In this document: positions 55,438 through 64,000 of the stretch, in pieces
How the letters are laid out: each line of letters opens with the position of its first letter
How positions within the stretch are numbered: position 1 is the stretch's first letter
Assembly (NCBI RefSeq): GCF_013177315.1
Contig: NZ_CP053661.1
Location: 2,356,001 to 2,420,000 of the forward strand
DNA: 64,000 nucleotides
From: Thermoleptolyngbya sichuanensis A183
GTDB lineage: Bacteria > Cyanobacteriota > Cyanobacteriia > Elainellales > Elainellaceae
Direction of reading: 5' to 3'
Program-made: the position numbers and the translations under genes
The notes under the pieces: generated by a model
The model's input: only the letters and a program-made list of their open reading frames with translations
Databases searched by the model: none
Told to the model about the DNA's origin: nothing

Positions 55438-56502
55438 TCATGGCCAGTCTGTCTCGCAGTAGGCTTGCAAAACGGGAACACAGTTGGCGATCGCCCCCAA
55501 GTGAGCAATCTCATAGCCGTGCGTGTTTTGGGTAGGAAAGCTGAGGCAGGCAGCGCGGGCGGCGTGCCCCATTTTCATGGCAATTGAGGCATCGCTGCCA
55601 AATCCGCTGATGGCGGCAAGCTGGAGCGGAACGCCCGCCTGCTCTGCGGACTGGCGCAATTCCTGGTTCAGCCCTTCGTCGTAGAGACCGTAGCCGTCTT
55701 GCGACAGTAGCACTGGCGCTTCTCCATCGGCGATCGGGTATTCCGAAGACAGCGGGCAAATCTCCAGGGCAATCAGCGCTGCCAGCGATCGATTCCGGCT
55801 GAAATAGAGCGCCCCGACCGCGCCCACTTCTTCTTTGGCAGAGGCGACCAAATAGGTGTCCAGGGCGGGTTCCTTCAGCACCCTGGCTAGCTCTAGCAAA
55901 ATGGCGACCGAGGCTTTGTTATCCAGCGTATAGCTGGCGATATAGTCGCCCAGCCGAAAAGGGCGCTTGCGGTGCTTGCCCACGACCATGCGCGTACCCG
56001 GACGAATACCCGCTGCCTCCAACTCCTGCAAGCTGCACTTGGTTTCGACCCAGGCATCTTCCCAGCGCACGGGCTGATCCTCTTGCTGCGCCTTTTGGGG
56101 CGACTCGTGCGAGACATGGCGCGACCCAAAGCTCAGGATGCCGCTCAGCGTCGTGCGATCGCCCAGCAAGTCCACCACGCCCTCGCCATAGACCCAGGGA
56201 AACGCCCCGCCCAGCTTTCGCACCTGCACGCGCCCCGCCTCGCCGATCGATTTCACAATGCCGCCAATTTCGTCCTTGTGGCCAGTAATCGCAATCCCCG
56301 GACGCGCCGCATCGTCCGGTTGTTTTCCAGAGTTGCGGCCCGGAATCTTGGCGATCGCATTGCCCGCTTCATCCAGCCACGCCTCCAGGCCCAGCCCCCG
56401 AAACCGCTCCAGCAAATACGCATCCACCTCGCCCTCTACCCCGCTCGGCGAGTGGCACATGACGAGATCGGAAATTTGCTGAAACAGATCGTCGTAGGGC
56501 AT
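55438..56502 (-). CDS. M42-family metallopeptidase
   Basis: A 354-residue aminopeptidase-like protein. Metal and catalytic residues sit in AITGHKDEIGG, YTLDNKASVA, SAKEEVGAVG and TQNTHGYEIAH, in the order of M42 glutamyl-aminopeptidase/endoglucanase-type enzymes. These use two divalent metals and often form tetrahedral dodecamers. It probably trims peptides in the cytoplasm. The gene follows a long purine/pyrimidine hairpin downstream of the methyltransferase gene. Confidence 0.88.
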   Translation of the reverse strand: MPYDDLFQQISDLVMCHSPSGVEGEVDAYLLERFRGLGLEAWLDEAGNAIAKIPGRNSGKQPDDAARPGIAITGHKDEIGGIVKSIGEAGRVQVRKLGGAFPWVYGEGVVDLLGDRTTLSGILSFGSRHVSHESPQKAQQEDQPVRWEDAWVETKCSLQELEAAGIRPGTRMVVGKHRKRPFRLGDYIASYTLDNKASVAILLELARVLKEPALDTYLVASAKEEVGAVGALYFSRNRSLAALIALEICPLSSEYPIADGEAPVLLSQDGYGLYDEGLNQELRQSAEQAGVPLQLAAISGFGSDASIAMKMGHAARAACLSFPTQNTHGYEIAHLGAIANCVPVLQAYCETDWP

Positions 56503-56530
56503 GGTTTGGGAGCGATCGGTGTGCGAAGGG

Positions 56531-56617
56531 GAAGAGGGAAGAACGAAAACAGAAGAACGAAGAGAGAAGAAGTTTCGTTTTTCGTTTTTCGTTCTTCGTT
56601 TTTCGTTCTTCGTTCTT
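56531..56617. repeat. purine/pyrimidine hairpin repeat
   Basis: A purine-rich arm (GAAGAACGAAAACAGAAGAA region, 56531-56572) faces a pyrimidine-rich arm (TTCGTTTTTCGTTCTTCG type units, 56573-56617) that is largely its complement. It adjoins the stop of the methyltransferase gene and could act as a terminator or form unusual DNA structures. Confidence 0.7.
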
Positions 56618-57281
56618 ACTCCGAACCGCCTCCGCGCTTCACGCCCCGCAAAACCTGCAAACTCCCACCTGCATGGAGCGTCTGAGTGACCGTCTGGAAG
56701 CCCACCTCTGACAGCAGTTGGGGCAGATCGGTTTGAATGAATTGCCAGGCGGTTTCGGTTTCAAATAGCCAGAAAAAGACGGCTAGACCCGGCATGTAGA
56801 GCGGATTTGTTGGCTTATGCACATCAATGGCTGCAAAAATGCCACCGGGTTTTAGCACGCGATAGCATTCTTTGAGGATTTGCCGAAGTTGGTCGGGCTG
56901 CATTTCGTGCAGGGCGGCGCTGGTGTGAACAAAGTCAAACTGAGCATCGGGAAAGGGCATGTCTTCTGCCCAGGCCTCTACGAAGGTTGCCTGGGGAACA
57001 TTCTGCTGGGCGCGGCGAATGGACAGTGGAGACGCATCCAGCCCGGTAACCGGCAGAGCTTGCTCATCAGCGGACTGCGGAAATCGCTCTAGGAGAAATC
57101 GAGTCGTCTGCCCGCTACCACAGCAGAGATCGAGAACCTGCGTGCTTTTGTCAAAAGTTAGCCCCGCCAGCGCAAGCTGCCGAAACCGGCCCTCGCCGCC
57201 CACTGCCACGGCCGCCAGACGGGAAATGCTGTCGTAGAGCCACTGATGGCGATAGCTCAGATCTCGCAGGATCGTTGCCAA
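56616..57281 (-). CDS. class I SAM-dependent methyltransferase
   Basis: A 221-residue methyltransferase. Motif I is VLDLCCGSGQTTRFLL (about residues 49-64), the acidic motif II loop is VTGLDASPLSIRRAQ, and FDFVHTSAALHEM follows, with RVLKPGGIFAAIDVH as motif III. The pattern is UbiE/COQ5-like, but the substrate is unknown. It starts 3 bases after the stop of the small upstream gene, so the two are one unit. Confidence 0.87.
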   Translation of the reverse strand: MATILRDLSYRHQWLYDSISRLAAVAVGGEGRFRQLALAGLTFDKSTQVLDLCCGSGQTTRFLLERFPQSADEQALPVTGLDASPLSIRRAQQNVPQATFVEAWAEDMPFPDAQFDFVHTSAALHEMQPDQLRQILKECYRVLKPGGIFAAIDVHKPTNPLYMPGLAVFFWLFETETAWQFIQTDLPQLLSEVGFQTVTQTLHAGGSLQVLRGVKRGGGSE

Positions 57282-57284
57282 ACC

Positions 57285-57638
57285 TTACCCCGCCGTGCTG
57301 CTCAGCAGATTCCAGTGATTATTCTCGGCAACGGCACGGTTCACCAAGCTAAACATGCGCCAGCAGTGATTATCGCTTTTGAGCGGCAGTTCTTCGTTTT
57401 TGACTACCACATTCATGCGGACTTCGTCCTTGGGGGTGGCGATCGCCGTTTTATCGATCAGCACCTCCACCGTAACGAGTTGGGCATAGGTAACGCCACC
57501 GGGTTTCTCGCGGGCCACCATGTAGTCCTCACCGTCGTAGATCACCGCGCAGTTGCAGGATTGGAGCACGTCCTCCAGCAACTGCCGAAAGCGATCGAGC
57601 GGCGTTGCAATCGTGAACAACTGGGTATAGCGAGCCAT
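57285..57638 (-). CDS. conserved small protein upstream of the methyltransferase
   Basis: About 117 residues from ATG 57638 (MARYTQLFTIATPLDRFRQL). No signal or membrane segment, and the pattern alternates beta and alpha elements. I do not recognise a domain, although the sequence looks like a conserved cyanobacterial type. The longer frame to 57842 is Cys-rich and unlike protein. Tight spacing suggests a role linked to the methyltransferase. The 352-base gap to tmk (57639-57990) should hold two divergent promoters. Confidence 0.6.
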   Translation of the reverse strand: MARYTQLFTIATPLDRFRQLLEDVLQSCNCAVIYDGEDYMVAREKPGGVTYAQLVTVEVLIDKTAIATPKDEVRMNVVVKNEELPLKSDNHCWRMFSLVNRAVAENNHWNLLSSTAG

Positions 57639-57990
57639 AGTAACCTCGGACACGCAAGTGCAATTAAAAAATGATAGCAAACTCATTCGGTCAACCGTCA
57701 AACGACAGCAAGGGCAGTCGCCTAGCAGGACTTGCGGAACGTTACACTTTACCGGACAATCCAGAACGCAATGCCCTGACGCTAGACGCAGTGAGCAGCA
57801 GACTGTGCCGAGTGCGGCGGCTGTTGATAAAGAAATTAACATAACGAATTATTGGCGCATTCTACCATGCCCCTTTCTGAACAAAATGGTTTTGCTGTAC
57901 AGAATTCAGCAACTTTTTGTCTCTGATTTGAGCGCTGCTGCCGCGTCGCCCAGTTTCAGATGAAATCAGGTGAAAAGTATTCCTTGATCA

Positions 57991-58689
57991 ATGCAAAATT
58001 TACTAGATTTGCTGAAATCACAGCCCTCTCCTCTACCTAACAAAGGGATGCTCATTGTATTTGAAGGTGGCGAAGGCAGCGGCAAAACGACACAACTGGG
58101 GCGATCGCACGATTGGCTCATGAACCAGTTTGATGGCAGTTCCTTTACGGTTGTAAAAACGCGAGAGCCAGGAGGCACAGAACTGGGGCAGCAGATTCGG
58201 AAACTGCTGTTGCATCCCGATCTGGCAGAGCCAACGCAGGATCGGGCAGAACTGCTGCTGTTTGCGGCCGATCGGGCGCAGCATGTGGAGGGATTTTTGC
58301 GGCCGGCGTTGCGGCGGGGGGCGCTGGTGCTGTGCGATCGCTTTACGGATTCTACCGTGGCCTATCAGGGCTATGGGCGCGGGCTAGATTTGGCGCTGAT
58401 TCACCAGCTTAACCAGATTGCCACGGGCGGGCTGGAGCCGGATTTAACGCTGTGGCTGGATGTAGACGTGACCACGGGCCTCAGCCGGGCCCAGCGGCGG
58501 GGCAGCGCCGACCGCATGGAACAAAACCAGGTCGAGTTTCATCAGCGGGTGCGGCAGGGATTTTGTGAACTGGCAGCGGCGTATCCCCAGCGAATTCGGC
58601 GGGTGGACGCAAACCGCAGTGCCGACGAGGTGTTTCAGGACGTGCAGCAGATTTTGCAAGAGGCGATCGCCCAATGGTGCAGCCCCTAA
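57991..58689 (+). CDS. tmk: dTMP kinase
   Basis: A 232-residue thymidylate kinase. The P-loop is GGEGSGKTT, the DR motif is LVLCDRFTDSTVAYQGYGR, and TREPGGT is the lid-side signature. It phosphorylates dTMP to dTDP. The ATG at 58048 (MLIVFEGGEG) may be the true start; the first 19 residues are not conserved. It overlaps the holB start by 16 bases, a common arrangement. Confidence 0.95.
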   Translation: MQNLLDLLKSQPSPLPNKGMLIVFEGGEGSGKTTQLGRSHDWLMNQFDGSSFTVVKTREPGGTELGQQIRKLLLHPDLAEPTQDRAELLLFAADRAQHVEGFLRPALRRGALVLCDRFTDSTVAYQGYGRGLDLALIHQLNQIATGGLEPDLTLWLDVDVTTGLSRAQRRGSADRMEQNQVEFHQRVRQGFCELAAAYPQRIRRVDANRSADEVFQDVQQILQEAIAQWCSP

Positions 58690-59678
58690 CGGGTTCCGTT
58701 GATCCAACTGGTACTACAACCAGGGCATTTGCAAATCTCGTCGGCCAGCCGCAGGCCATCGAGCTATTGCAGAGCGCCCTCCAGCGCGATCGCATTGCGC
58801 CGGGCTATCTGTTTGCTGGGCCAGCAGGCGTGGGGCGCAGTCTGGCGGCTCTGGGCTTTGCCGAGCGGCTGCTGGCGCATCATTTTCAGGAGCCATTTTC
58901 AGCCGCCCGCCAGCAGCGCATCACCCAGCACAACCATCCCGATTTTCTCTGGATAGAGCCAACCTATCTACACCAGGGCAAGCGGCTGTCGGCGGCCGAG
59001 GCAGCGGAACAGGGCATCAAGCGGCGATCGCCCCCGCAGATTCGGCTAGAGCAAATTCGGGAGATCGCCACTTTTCTCAGTCGTCCGCCGCTGGAAGCGC
59101 CCCGCGCCGTCGTCGTGGTGGACGATGCCCACACCATGGCCGAAGCCGCTGCCAATGCCCTGCTAAAAACCCTGGAAGAACCCGGCCGCGCCACGCTGAT
59201 CCTGATTGCGCCCAGCGTGGAGTCACTTCTGCCCACACTCGTCTCGCGCTGCCAACGGATTCCCTTTCGCCGCCTCAGCACCGACGATTTAGCCACCGTT
59301 TTGCGACACCTGGGGCACGATGAGATTTTGCAGCATCCAGACCTGCTGGCGCTGGCCCAGGGCAGCCCCGGTGAGGCGATCGCCCAGTGGCAACAACGCC
59401 AGTCGGTTCCGCCGGATCTGCTGCACGCCGCGCTTCAGGTGCCCACGTCCCTCCGTGCCGCGCTGGAACTGGCCCGCCAGATCGATCAGGCGCTAGACCT
59501 GGAAGCCCAGCTTTGGCTGGTGGACTACGTGCAGCAAGCCTACTGGCGATCGCAGCAGCCCGCCATCCACCTGGAACGCCTGGAAACTGCCCGCCGTCAC
59601 CTGCTGGGCTATGTGCAGCCGCGCTTGGTGTGGGAAGTGACGCTCATGGAAATCGCTGCTGCAAAATCCCCACCCTAG
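58674..59678 (+). CDS. holB: DNA polymerase III delta' subunit
   Basis: A 334-residue clamp-loader subunit. The P-loop has Arg in place of Lys (GPAGVGRS), as expected for the non-hydrolysing delta' subunit. TLVSRCQRIPFRRL carries the conserved SRC arginine finger and ANALLKTLEEPGRATLILIA is typical. It pairs with DnaX, encoded at 42.2 kb. It overlaps tmk by 16 bases. Confidence 0.92.
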   Translation: MVQPLTGSVDPTGTTTRAFANLVGQPQAIELLQSALQRDRIAPGYLFAGPAGVGRSLAALGFAERLLAHHFQEPFSAARQQRITQHNHPDFLWIEPTYLHQGKRLSAAEAAEQGIKRRSPPQIRLEQIREIATFLSRPPLEAPRAVVVVDDAHTMAEAAANALLKTLEEPGRATLILIAPSVESLLPTLVSRCQRIPFRRLSTDDLATVLRHLGHDEILQHPDLLALAQGSPGEAIAQWQQRQSVPPDLLHAALQVPTSLRAALELARQIDQALDLEAQLWLVDYVQQAYWRSQQPAIHLERLETARRHLLGYVQPRLVWEVTLMEIAAAKSPP

Positions 59679-59957
59679 ATGAACCCACACGCTAGATGTG
59701 GGGGCGCTTGTTCAAAAACTGCGTCTGATCTTGCAAACCTGAGATACAGTTAAGTGTTCCAAATGAGTGTTCCAAATAAGTGTCTTAACTTAGAGTCTTA
59801 AATTAGCTTGGCAACATTTGATTTTGTGATTTGGTGTTCCGAGTCGCCCTCATCCCCCAGCCCTCCTCCCAAAGGAGAATGGGAACCGGATCGGCAGTCC
59901 CTCTCCCTTGGGGCTACTGTGAACCCACATCTCGATTGTTTGCGTCAGGCTTTGAAC

Positions 59958-60330
59958 GATCCCCCCAAATCCCCTTTAAGAAGGGGGACTTTCGATCCAG
60001 TTCTGCCTGCTTCGGGTCATTCTGGGTTCAGTTCTCCCCCCTTATTTGAGTGGGGTAAGGGGGATTTCCAGAAGCCTCGCACCCGAACCGATCCCCCTAA
60101 ATCCCCCTTAAGAAGGGGGACTTTCGATCCAGTTCTGCCTGCTTCGGGTCATTCTGGATTCAGTTCTCCCCCCTTATTTGAGTGGGGTAAGGGGGATTTC
60201 CAGAAGCCTCGCACCCGAACCGATCCCCCTAAATCCCCCTTAAGAAGGGGGACTTTCGATCCAGTTCTGCCTGCTTCGGGTCATTCTGGGTTCAGTTCCC
60301 CCCTGGTTTAAGGAGGGTCAGGGGGGATCA
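59958..60330. repeat. 132-base tandem repeat, almost three units
   Basis: Units start at 59958, 60090 and 60222, with the third diverging after about 90 bases. Each contains CCCCCTAAATCCCCCTTAAG followed by AAGGGGGAC and a second C-rich hairpin. Because 132 is a multiple of three, a long frame results that is not a gene. The rest of the 59679-60398 gap has only short repeats. Confidence 0.88.
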
Positions 60331-60398
60331 AAGCATCCCCTCCCGCCGAGTTTCGGTTGGTAACTCGCAATCTGCCCCTTGAAACGAATCCCGCCGCC

Positions 60399-61895
60399 AT
60401 GACTTTGCTCTCGATTCTCTTTGGGCTGTTTTTCCTCAGCGTGCTGGGGCTGTATTGGTCAGCGCCAGGGCGATCGCTCAAACTGTGGGTGCTGCTGGCT
60501 GCCAGCCTGGTGTTCTATAGCTCGCTGCAATTTCAATACGTGCCGCTGCTGCTAGTGATGATGATCATGACCTATCGCATCGGCATCGGGCTGAGTGCGC
60601 CCATCGACTGGCGGATCGAGAACGAAAACTGGCAGTTTGCCCAGCACGACTGGAACCGTCGGCGGCTGCGGCTGCTGATCGTTGGCATTGGGCTGAATGT
60701 GCTGCTGCTGCTGGGGTTCAAGTACATTCCGTTTTTTGGGGCGGTGCTGGGCAACTGGCTCAAGCTGCCTGCGCTGACGACGGGGGCGGCCACCCTTGGG
60801 CAAACCCTCATCGCGCCGCTGGGCATCAGCTACTTTTGCTTTGAGTGCATTGCTTACCTGGTGGACGTGTATCGCGGTGCGCCTGCTACCTTCGACTGGC
60901 TCAAGTTTTCAGCCTACAAGCTATATTTCCCCAAGCTGCTGTCGGGCCCAATTACCCGGTTTCACCCGCTGGCGGCGCAGTTTCAGGCCCAGCCGTCGCT
61001 GACTACGCCCCAAATTGCTGAGGGTCTGTGGCTCATTGCCTGTGGCGCAGTGAAAAAGCTGCTGATTGCCGACCATTTGGCTACGCTGGTAAATCTTAGC
61101 TTCGACAACATAGCGCGGGCGGGCAGCGGCGACCTGTGGCTGGCGATCGCCGCCTACGGGTTCCAGCTTTATTTCGACTTCAGCGGCTATGTCGATGTGG
61201 CGCGGGGCCTTTCTGCGCTGCTGGGCATCACCCTGCCGCAAAACTTCAACTTTCCCTACTTCAGCGCTAGCATTGCGGACTTTTGGCGACGCTGGCACAT
61301 GACGCTGGGCGACTGGCTCCGCAACTATCTGTATTTTCCGCTGGGGGGTTCCCGCCAAGGCCTGGTGCGAACCTGCCTCAACCTGATGGTGGTGATGATT
61401 ATCGCCGGACTCTGGCACGACGCGGGCTGGGGCTTCATTGTCTGGGGAGCGCTGCACGGACTGTTCTTGGTGGTGCATCGCCTGACGGACGCGCTGAGCG
61501 AGCGGTGGGGCTGGCTGAGGGCAGGCTGGAAAAGCGTACCGGGAACGCTGCTGGGCTGGGGGCTGACACAGGCTTCCGTCTTGTTTGCCTGGATCTTTTT
61601 CCGGTTGCCCAACCTGCAAGATTCACTGCTGGTGGTGCAGCGGCTGTGGGGACACCCCGCCGACGTGCAGTTTGCCCAAAAGATTTATGTTGAGACGTTT
61701 CAGAGCGATCGCCTCCATCTTTCGCTCCTGCTGCTGGCGCTTTTCGGCGGCATGACGCTGGTGTATACGGTCAACCGCTGGCTAAAGCTGCGGCTCAACT
61801 GGCCCGTCAAGCTGCTGCTGGTTCCCCTCTGCCTGTTCGCGGCCTGGCTGCTGGCCCCCAACGAAAGCCCGCCTTACATTTATTTCGACTTCTAG
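60399..61895 (+). CDS. MBOAT-family membrane O-acyltransferase
   Basis: About 498 residues with roughly ten membrane segments. MBOAT markers are FPKLLSGPITRFH, FDFSGYVDVARGLSALLGI and IADFWRRWHMTLGDWLRNYL, with GLWHDAGWGFIVWGALHG containing the catalytic His. The relation is to AlgI/DltB-type enzymes that acetylate or acylate exported polysaccharides. A partner AlgX/AlgJ-like esterase is not seen. I chose ATG 60399; the frame begins at 60357. Confidence 0.9.
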   Translation: MTLLSILFGLFFLSVLGLYWSAPGRSLKLWVLLAASLVFYSSLQFQYVPLLLVMMIMTYRIGIGLSAPIDWRIENENWQFAQHDWNRRRLRLLIVGIGLNVLLLLGFKYIPFFGAVLGNWLKLPALTTGAATLGQTLIAPLGISYFCFECIAYLVDVYRGAPATFDWLKFSAYKLYFPKLLSGPITRFHPLAAQFQAQPSLTTPQIAEGLWLIACGAVKKLLIADHLATLVNLSFDNIARAGSGDLWLAIAAYGFQLYFDFSGYVDVARGLSALLGITLPQNFNFPYFSASIADFWRRWHMTLGDWLRNYLYFPLGGSRQGLVRTCLNLMVVMIIAGLWHDAGWGFIVWGALHGLFLVVHRLTDALSERWGWLRAGWKSVPGTLLGWGLTQASVLFAWIFFRLPNLQDSLLVVQRLWGHPADVQFAQKIYVETFQSDRLHLSLLLLALFGGMTLVYTVNRWLKLRLNWPVKLLLVPLCLFAAWLLAPNESPPYIYFDF

Positions 61896-61898
61896 TAC

Positions 61899-61988
61899 GG
61901 GACTGACACACTTGCGATAAGTTTTCTGGATTTTGGATGATTTCTCACGGGTGCAGCCCGTGAGAAACCGTCTCACTGCGTGAATCCT
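61899..61988. repeat. 90-base inverted-repeat element, copy 2
   Basis: Same length and layout as 34594-34683. The central hairpin TTTCTCACGGG/CCCGTGAGAAA is perfect here, with the outer ends more diverged. Confidence 0.7.
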
Positions 61989-62247
61989 ATCGCATTCAGA
62001 AAATCCGGATAGTTTTCGAGAAAAGTCAGAAGCCGCATACTTTTTCTCAAAAATCTAAAGGCTTTGTAAAAGCTAAGGGTTTTTGCTAGAAAAAGGGCGA
62101 TCGCCCCTGCCATTCTAGACAGTATGAATTGGCAGTGATTTCGGTAAATCTGTAGAGTGCCTTGGCTTATGCCGAGATGTAAGGAACTGCTTCACAGATC
62201 AGACCGTGTAAAGGTTTTTCCCTGTTGATGACTCCTGCCAATTCTAA

Positions 62248-63246
62248 TTTTTAAGAGCCGCTCAGTTTCATGGGGCGATCGCCCCGCTGGTGGGCGCAAT
62301 GCTGTCCACCATCAACAACTAGACCTTTATCCTGCGCGGGCTACAGTTTTCCACGGGTCGAACAGGTCGCTATCAACTGACGCTGGATATCAACGACATC
62401 AGCGATCTGGCGGGCAACCCGCTGGCACAGGCCGCCTTCGACACCTGGCAAATGGCTTTCGACGACTTGAGATTCCCTCAGCCTGAGGATATTCCCCCCG
62501 CGCCAAATGGGGAGTTGGGCGCGCCCGTCCTGTTCCAATTGGGCAGGCGGCCGCAGCGGATCAACGGGACAAACCGTGCCGATCGCCTCAAGGGAACCAA
62601 TAAGAGCGATCGGATTCTGGCTCGCGGCAGCAACGATACCGTCAAGGCCTTGGGCGGCAACGATTTAGTCAGCGGCGGCGCAGGAAATGATGTGCTGCGC
62701 GGCGGCAATGGCGGCGACCAGCTTGTAGGGGGCGTAGGCGACGATCGCCTGTTTGGGCAGGCCGGCGACGACGTGCTGATTGGTGGGCTGGGAAATGACA
62801 CGCTGGCGGGCGGCGGCAAGAATATGTACGTATTCAATAGCCTCAACGAAGGCATCGACACGATTCTGGGCTTTAGAGCTAATTTATGAAGCAAATCTTA
62901 AGAAGCCTGAAACTCTTGGCATGTGTGGCTTTGAGGTCATGTTTGCCCAGGAAAAGCGGTTTCTCGGAAATCCTTGATTAACAAGGCTTTCAGGCTCCTT
63001 TACAAATTAGCTCTTAGCCAACTGGATGTGATTGACCTGCGGGGCATTTTCAAACAGCCCGCGTTTGGCGGAGGCGGCACGCCGTTCCAGCGGCTGCGGG
63101 AGTTTGTCAAGCTGGCGCAGGCGGGCACTGCAACTCAGGTGCTGATCGACTCAGATGGTGCGGGCGAAGGTAAAGACTTCGTGGCGATCGCCCAGATCAA
63201 CAACACGTCGATCGCCAGCTTCAGCACACTGAACTTTGTAATCTAG
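62248..63246 (+). pseudogene. RTX-type calcium-binding protein fragment, interrupted by a MITE
   Basis: The frame encodes part of a beta-sandwich region (LTLDINDISDLAGNPLA), then RTX nonapeptides (GGAGNDVLRGG, GVGDDRLFGQAGDD, GGLGNDTLAGGG), then a C-terminal region (SQLDVIDLRGIF onward). It is broken by TAG at 62320-62322 and by a 138-base MITE at 62876, and has no proper start. Without the MITE the join reads ILGFSQLDVIDL. The insertion adds 141 bases, keeping frame, but the MITE contains a stop. The intact protein would be a secreted Ca-binding protein. Confidence 0.8.
62876..63013. mobile_element. 138-base MITE, copy B (in RTX gene)
   Basis: Inverted repeats GAGCTAATTT / AAATTAGCTC with TTA on both sides (62873-62875, 63014-63016). 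It is inverted relative to copy A. The interrupted gene confirms both edges. Confidence 0.88.
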
Positions 63247-63297
63247 GCAAGTCATCTAGACAATCTAGGGCACTAAATATACTTCACGCAGAAACTT

Positions 63298-63400
63298 CAG
63301 CCCTCACCCTAAGTCCCTCTCCCAGAGCGGGAGAGGGACTTCAAACCTATGTCTGACTCCCCTTCTCCCCGCTTGGGAGAAGGGGTTGGGGGATGAGGGC
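63298..63400. repeat. C-rich hairpin repeats
   Basis: Two hairpins: CCCTCTCCC/GGGAGAGGG and CCCCTTCTCCC/GGGAGAAGGGG. Similar to the repeat near 16073. No gene. Confidence 0.6.
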
Positions 63401-63507
63401 AGTAAGGTTGCTGTCTCAAGTATGTCAGTGCCCAATCTAGCCGGGTCATCTAGCCAGTCCGCTCGCCCTTAACCTCGTCCCTCAGCCTCCTCGTGCCGTG
63501 TCCCAAC

Positions 63508-63996
63508 TCAAACACCAGTCAGTTTTTGATAGATTCCATCAGACAGGCGACGGTTGATATTGCCGTTTTGGAGTTTGTTAATTTTCTGGTTTTGTTCGCG
63601 GATGCGGCGCGACAGCAGACGAATGATGTTGACAGCAATACTGGGGGTTTCTTCGATTGCCTCATAAAGCTGCTGCTGGGTTAACGTCAGGCACTCGCAG
63701 CGGTCGATGGTCGTGACAGAGGCAGAACGCGGCTCCGCGTCAAACACCGACATTTCCCCGAAGCACGCGCCCTTGTCGAGCCGGGCAATTTCCTGGTTGT
63801 CCGCATGGACGCGCACACTACCTTTCACCAAAATATAGAGCGATCGCCCCTCCTGTCCCTGGCTGACAATTGTGTGCTGCGGCGGAAATTCTTGCTCGTC
63901 CATGATGGAAGCGAGGCGCACCAAAAAGTCGTCCCGCAGTTCTTTGAAAATGGGGACACCGCGCACAAATAGAAGGCGATCAACGCTCGTCAGCAT
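63508..63996 (-). CDS. cyclic nucleotide-binding domain protein (possibly continues past the window)
   Basis: At least 162 residues. The cNMP fold includes IVSQGQEGRSLYILVKGSVR and LDKGACFGEMSVFDAEPRSA, whose GEMSxxxxxxRSA is the phosphate-binding cassette. A C-terminal helix and short tail follow. The first visible Met may be internal: the frame is still open at the window edge and such domains often end larger proteins (e.g. MFS/HEAT fusions). It lacks a DNA-binding domain. Confidence 0.85.
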   Translation of the reverse strand: MLTSVDRLLFVRGVPIFKELRDDFLVRLASIMDEQEFPPQHTIVSQGQEGRSLYILVKGSVRVHADNQEIARLDKGACFGEMSVFDAEPRSASVTTIDRCECLTLTQQQLYEAIEETPSIAVNIIRLLSRRIREQNQKINKLQNGNINRRLSDGIYQKLTGV

Positions 63997-64000
63997 ACCA

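Noticed and set aside
59808-60311. 168-codon frame on the + strand with repeated PPKSPLRRGTF
   Set aside because: It is a translation of the 132-base intergenic repeat; the frame stays open only because the unit length is divisible by three.
12570-62322. Amber codon reassignment
   Set aside because: Conserved intact genes (tldD, def) terminate at TAG, and the broken genes mostly carry other lesions too.

Overview
The window is cyanobacterial chromosome. The HIP1 octamer GCGATCGC is very frequent, and several genes are cyanobacterial families: DUF2996, a TIGR04376-type protein, NarM, a Psb35-like protein, phycobilisome linker and phycobiliprotein-like proteins, and a GH100 invertase. Fairly high GC and many slippage-type intergenic repeats suggest a filamentous, Leptolyngbya-like lineage; that placement is inference.

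1-8.7 kb: core genes. The 3' end of a DUF3536/GH57-type gene and tldD (+) converge on an RnfD-like/DUF2330 pair (-). Then come def, a secreted M48 metalloprotease with TPR-like repeats, and a DUF2996 gene (all -).

8.86-28.2 kb: an accessory island, partly decayed. It carries two sulfatases (16.1-18.5 and 23.3-24.8 kb), a formylglycine-generating enzyme with both catalytic cysteines, a SulP anion permease, a BASS-type carrier, a DUF1254/DUF1214 protein, a HAD hydrolase and remnants of AraC-type regulators. Together they look like a sulfate-ester scavenging module: ester uptake, sulfatase maturation, hydrolysis and anion transport. Three insertion sequences (IS701-like, ISKra4-like, IS1-like) and at least nine broken genes or gene remnants surround it. 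Lesions include IS insertions with identifiable breakpoints, amber codons, homopolymer shifts and short tandem duplications.

28.3-46 kb: a coiled-coil protein, a GspC/PilP-like membrane protein, an alpha/beta hydrolase and a SUMF1-fold protein without the FGE cysteine pair. Next are a two-gene unit of a phycobiliprotein-like and a linker-like protein, a Psb35-like gene, PBP1A, narM, a GH100 invertase, tsaE, dnaX, a GNAT protein and a peroxiredoxin-like/cold-shock fusion.

46-64 kb: housekeeping and conserved genes (DUF2721, YHS, typA, a sugar-nucleotide epimerase, dcd, pentapeptide protein, M42 peptidase, methyltransferase, tmk-holB, MBOAT). A decayed RTX gene and a cNMP-binding protein at the window edge follow.

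Two families of small inverted-repeat elements (138 bp with TTA target duplications, and 90 bp) each occur twice. Intergenic DNA is full of 11-16 bp tandem repeats. No tRNA, rRNA or CRISPR array was recognised.
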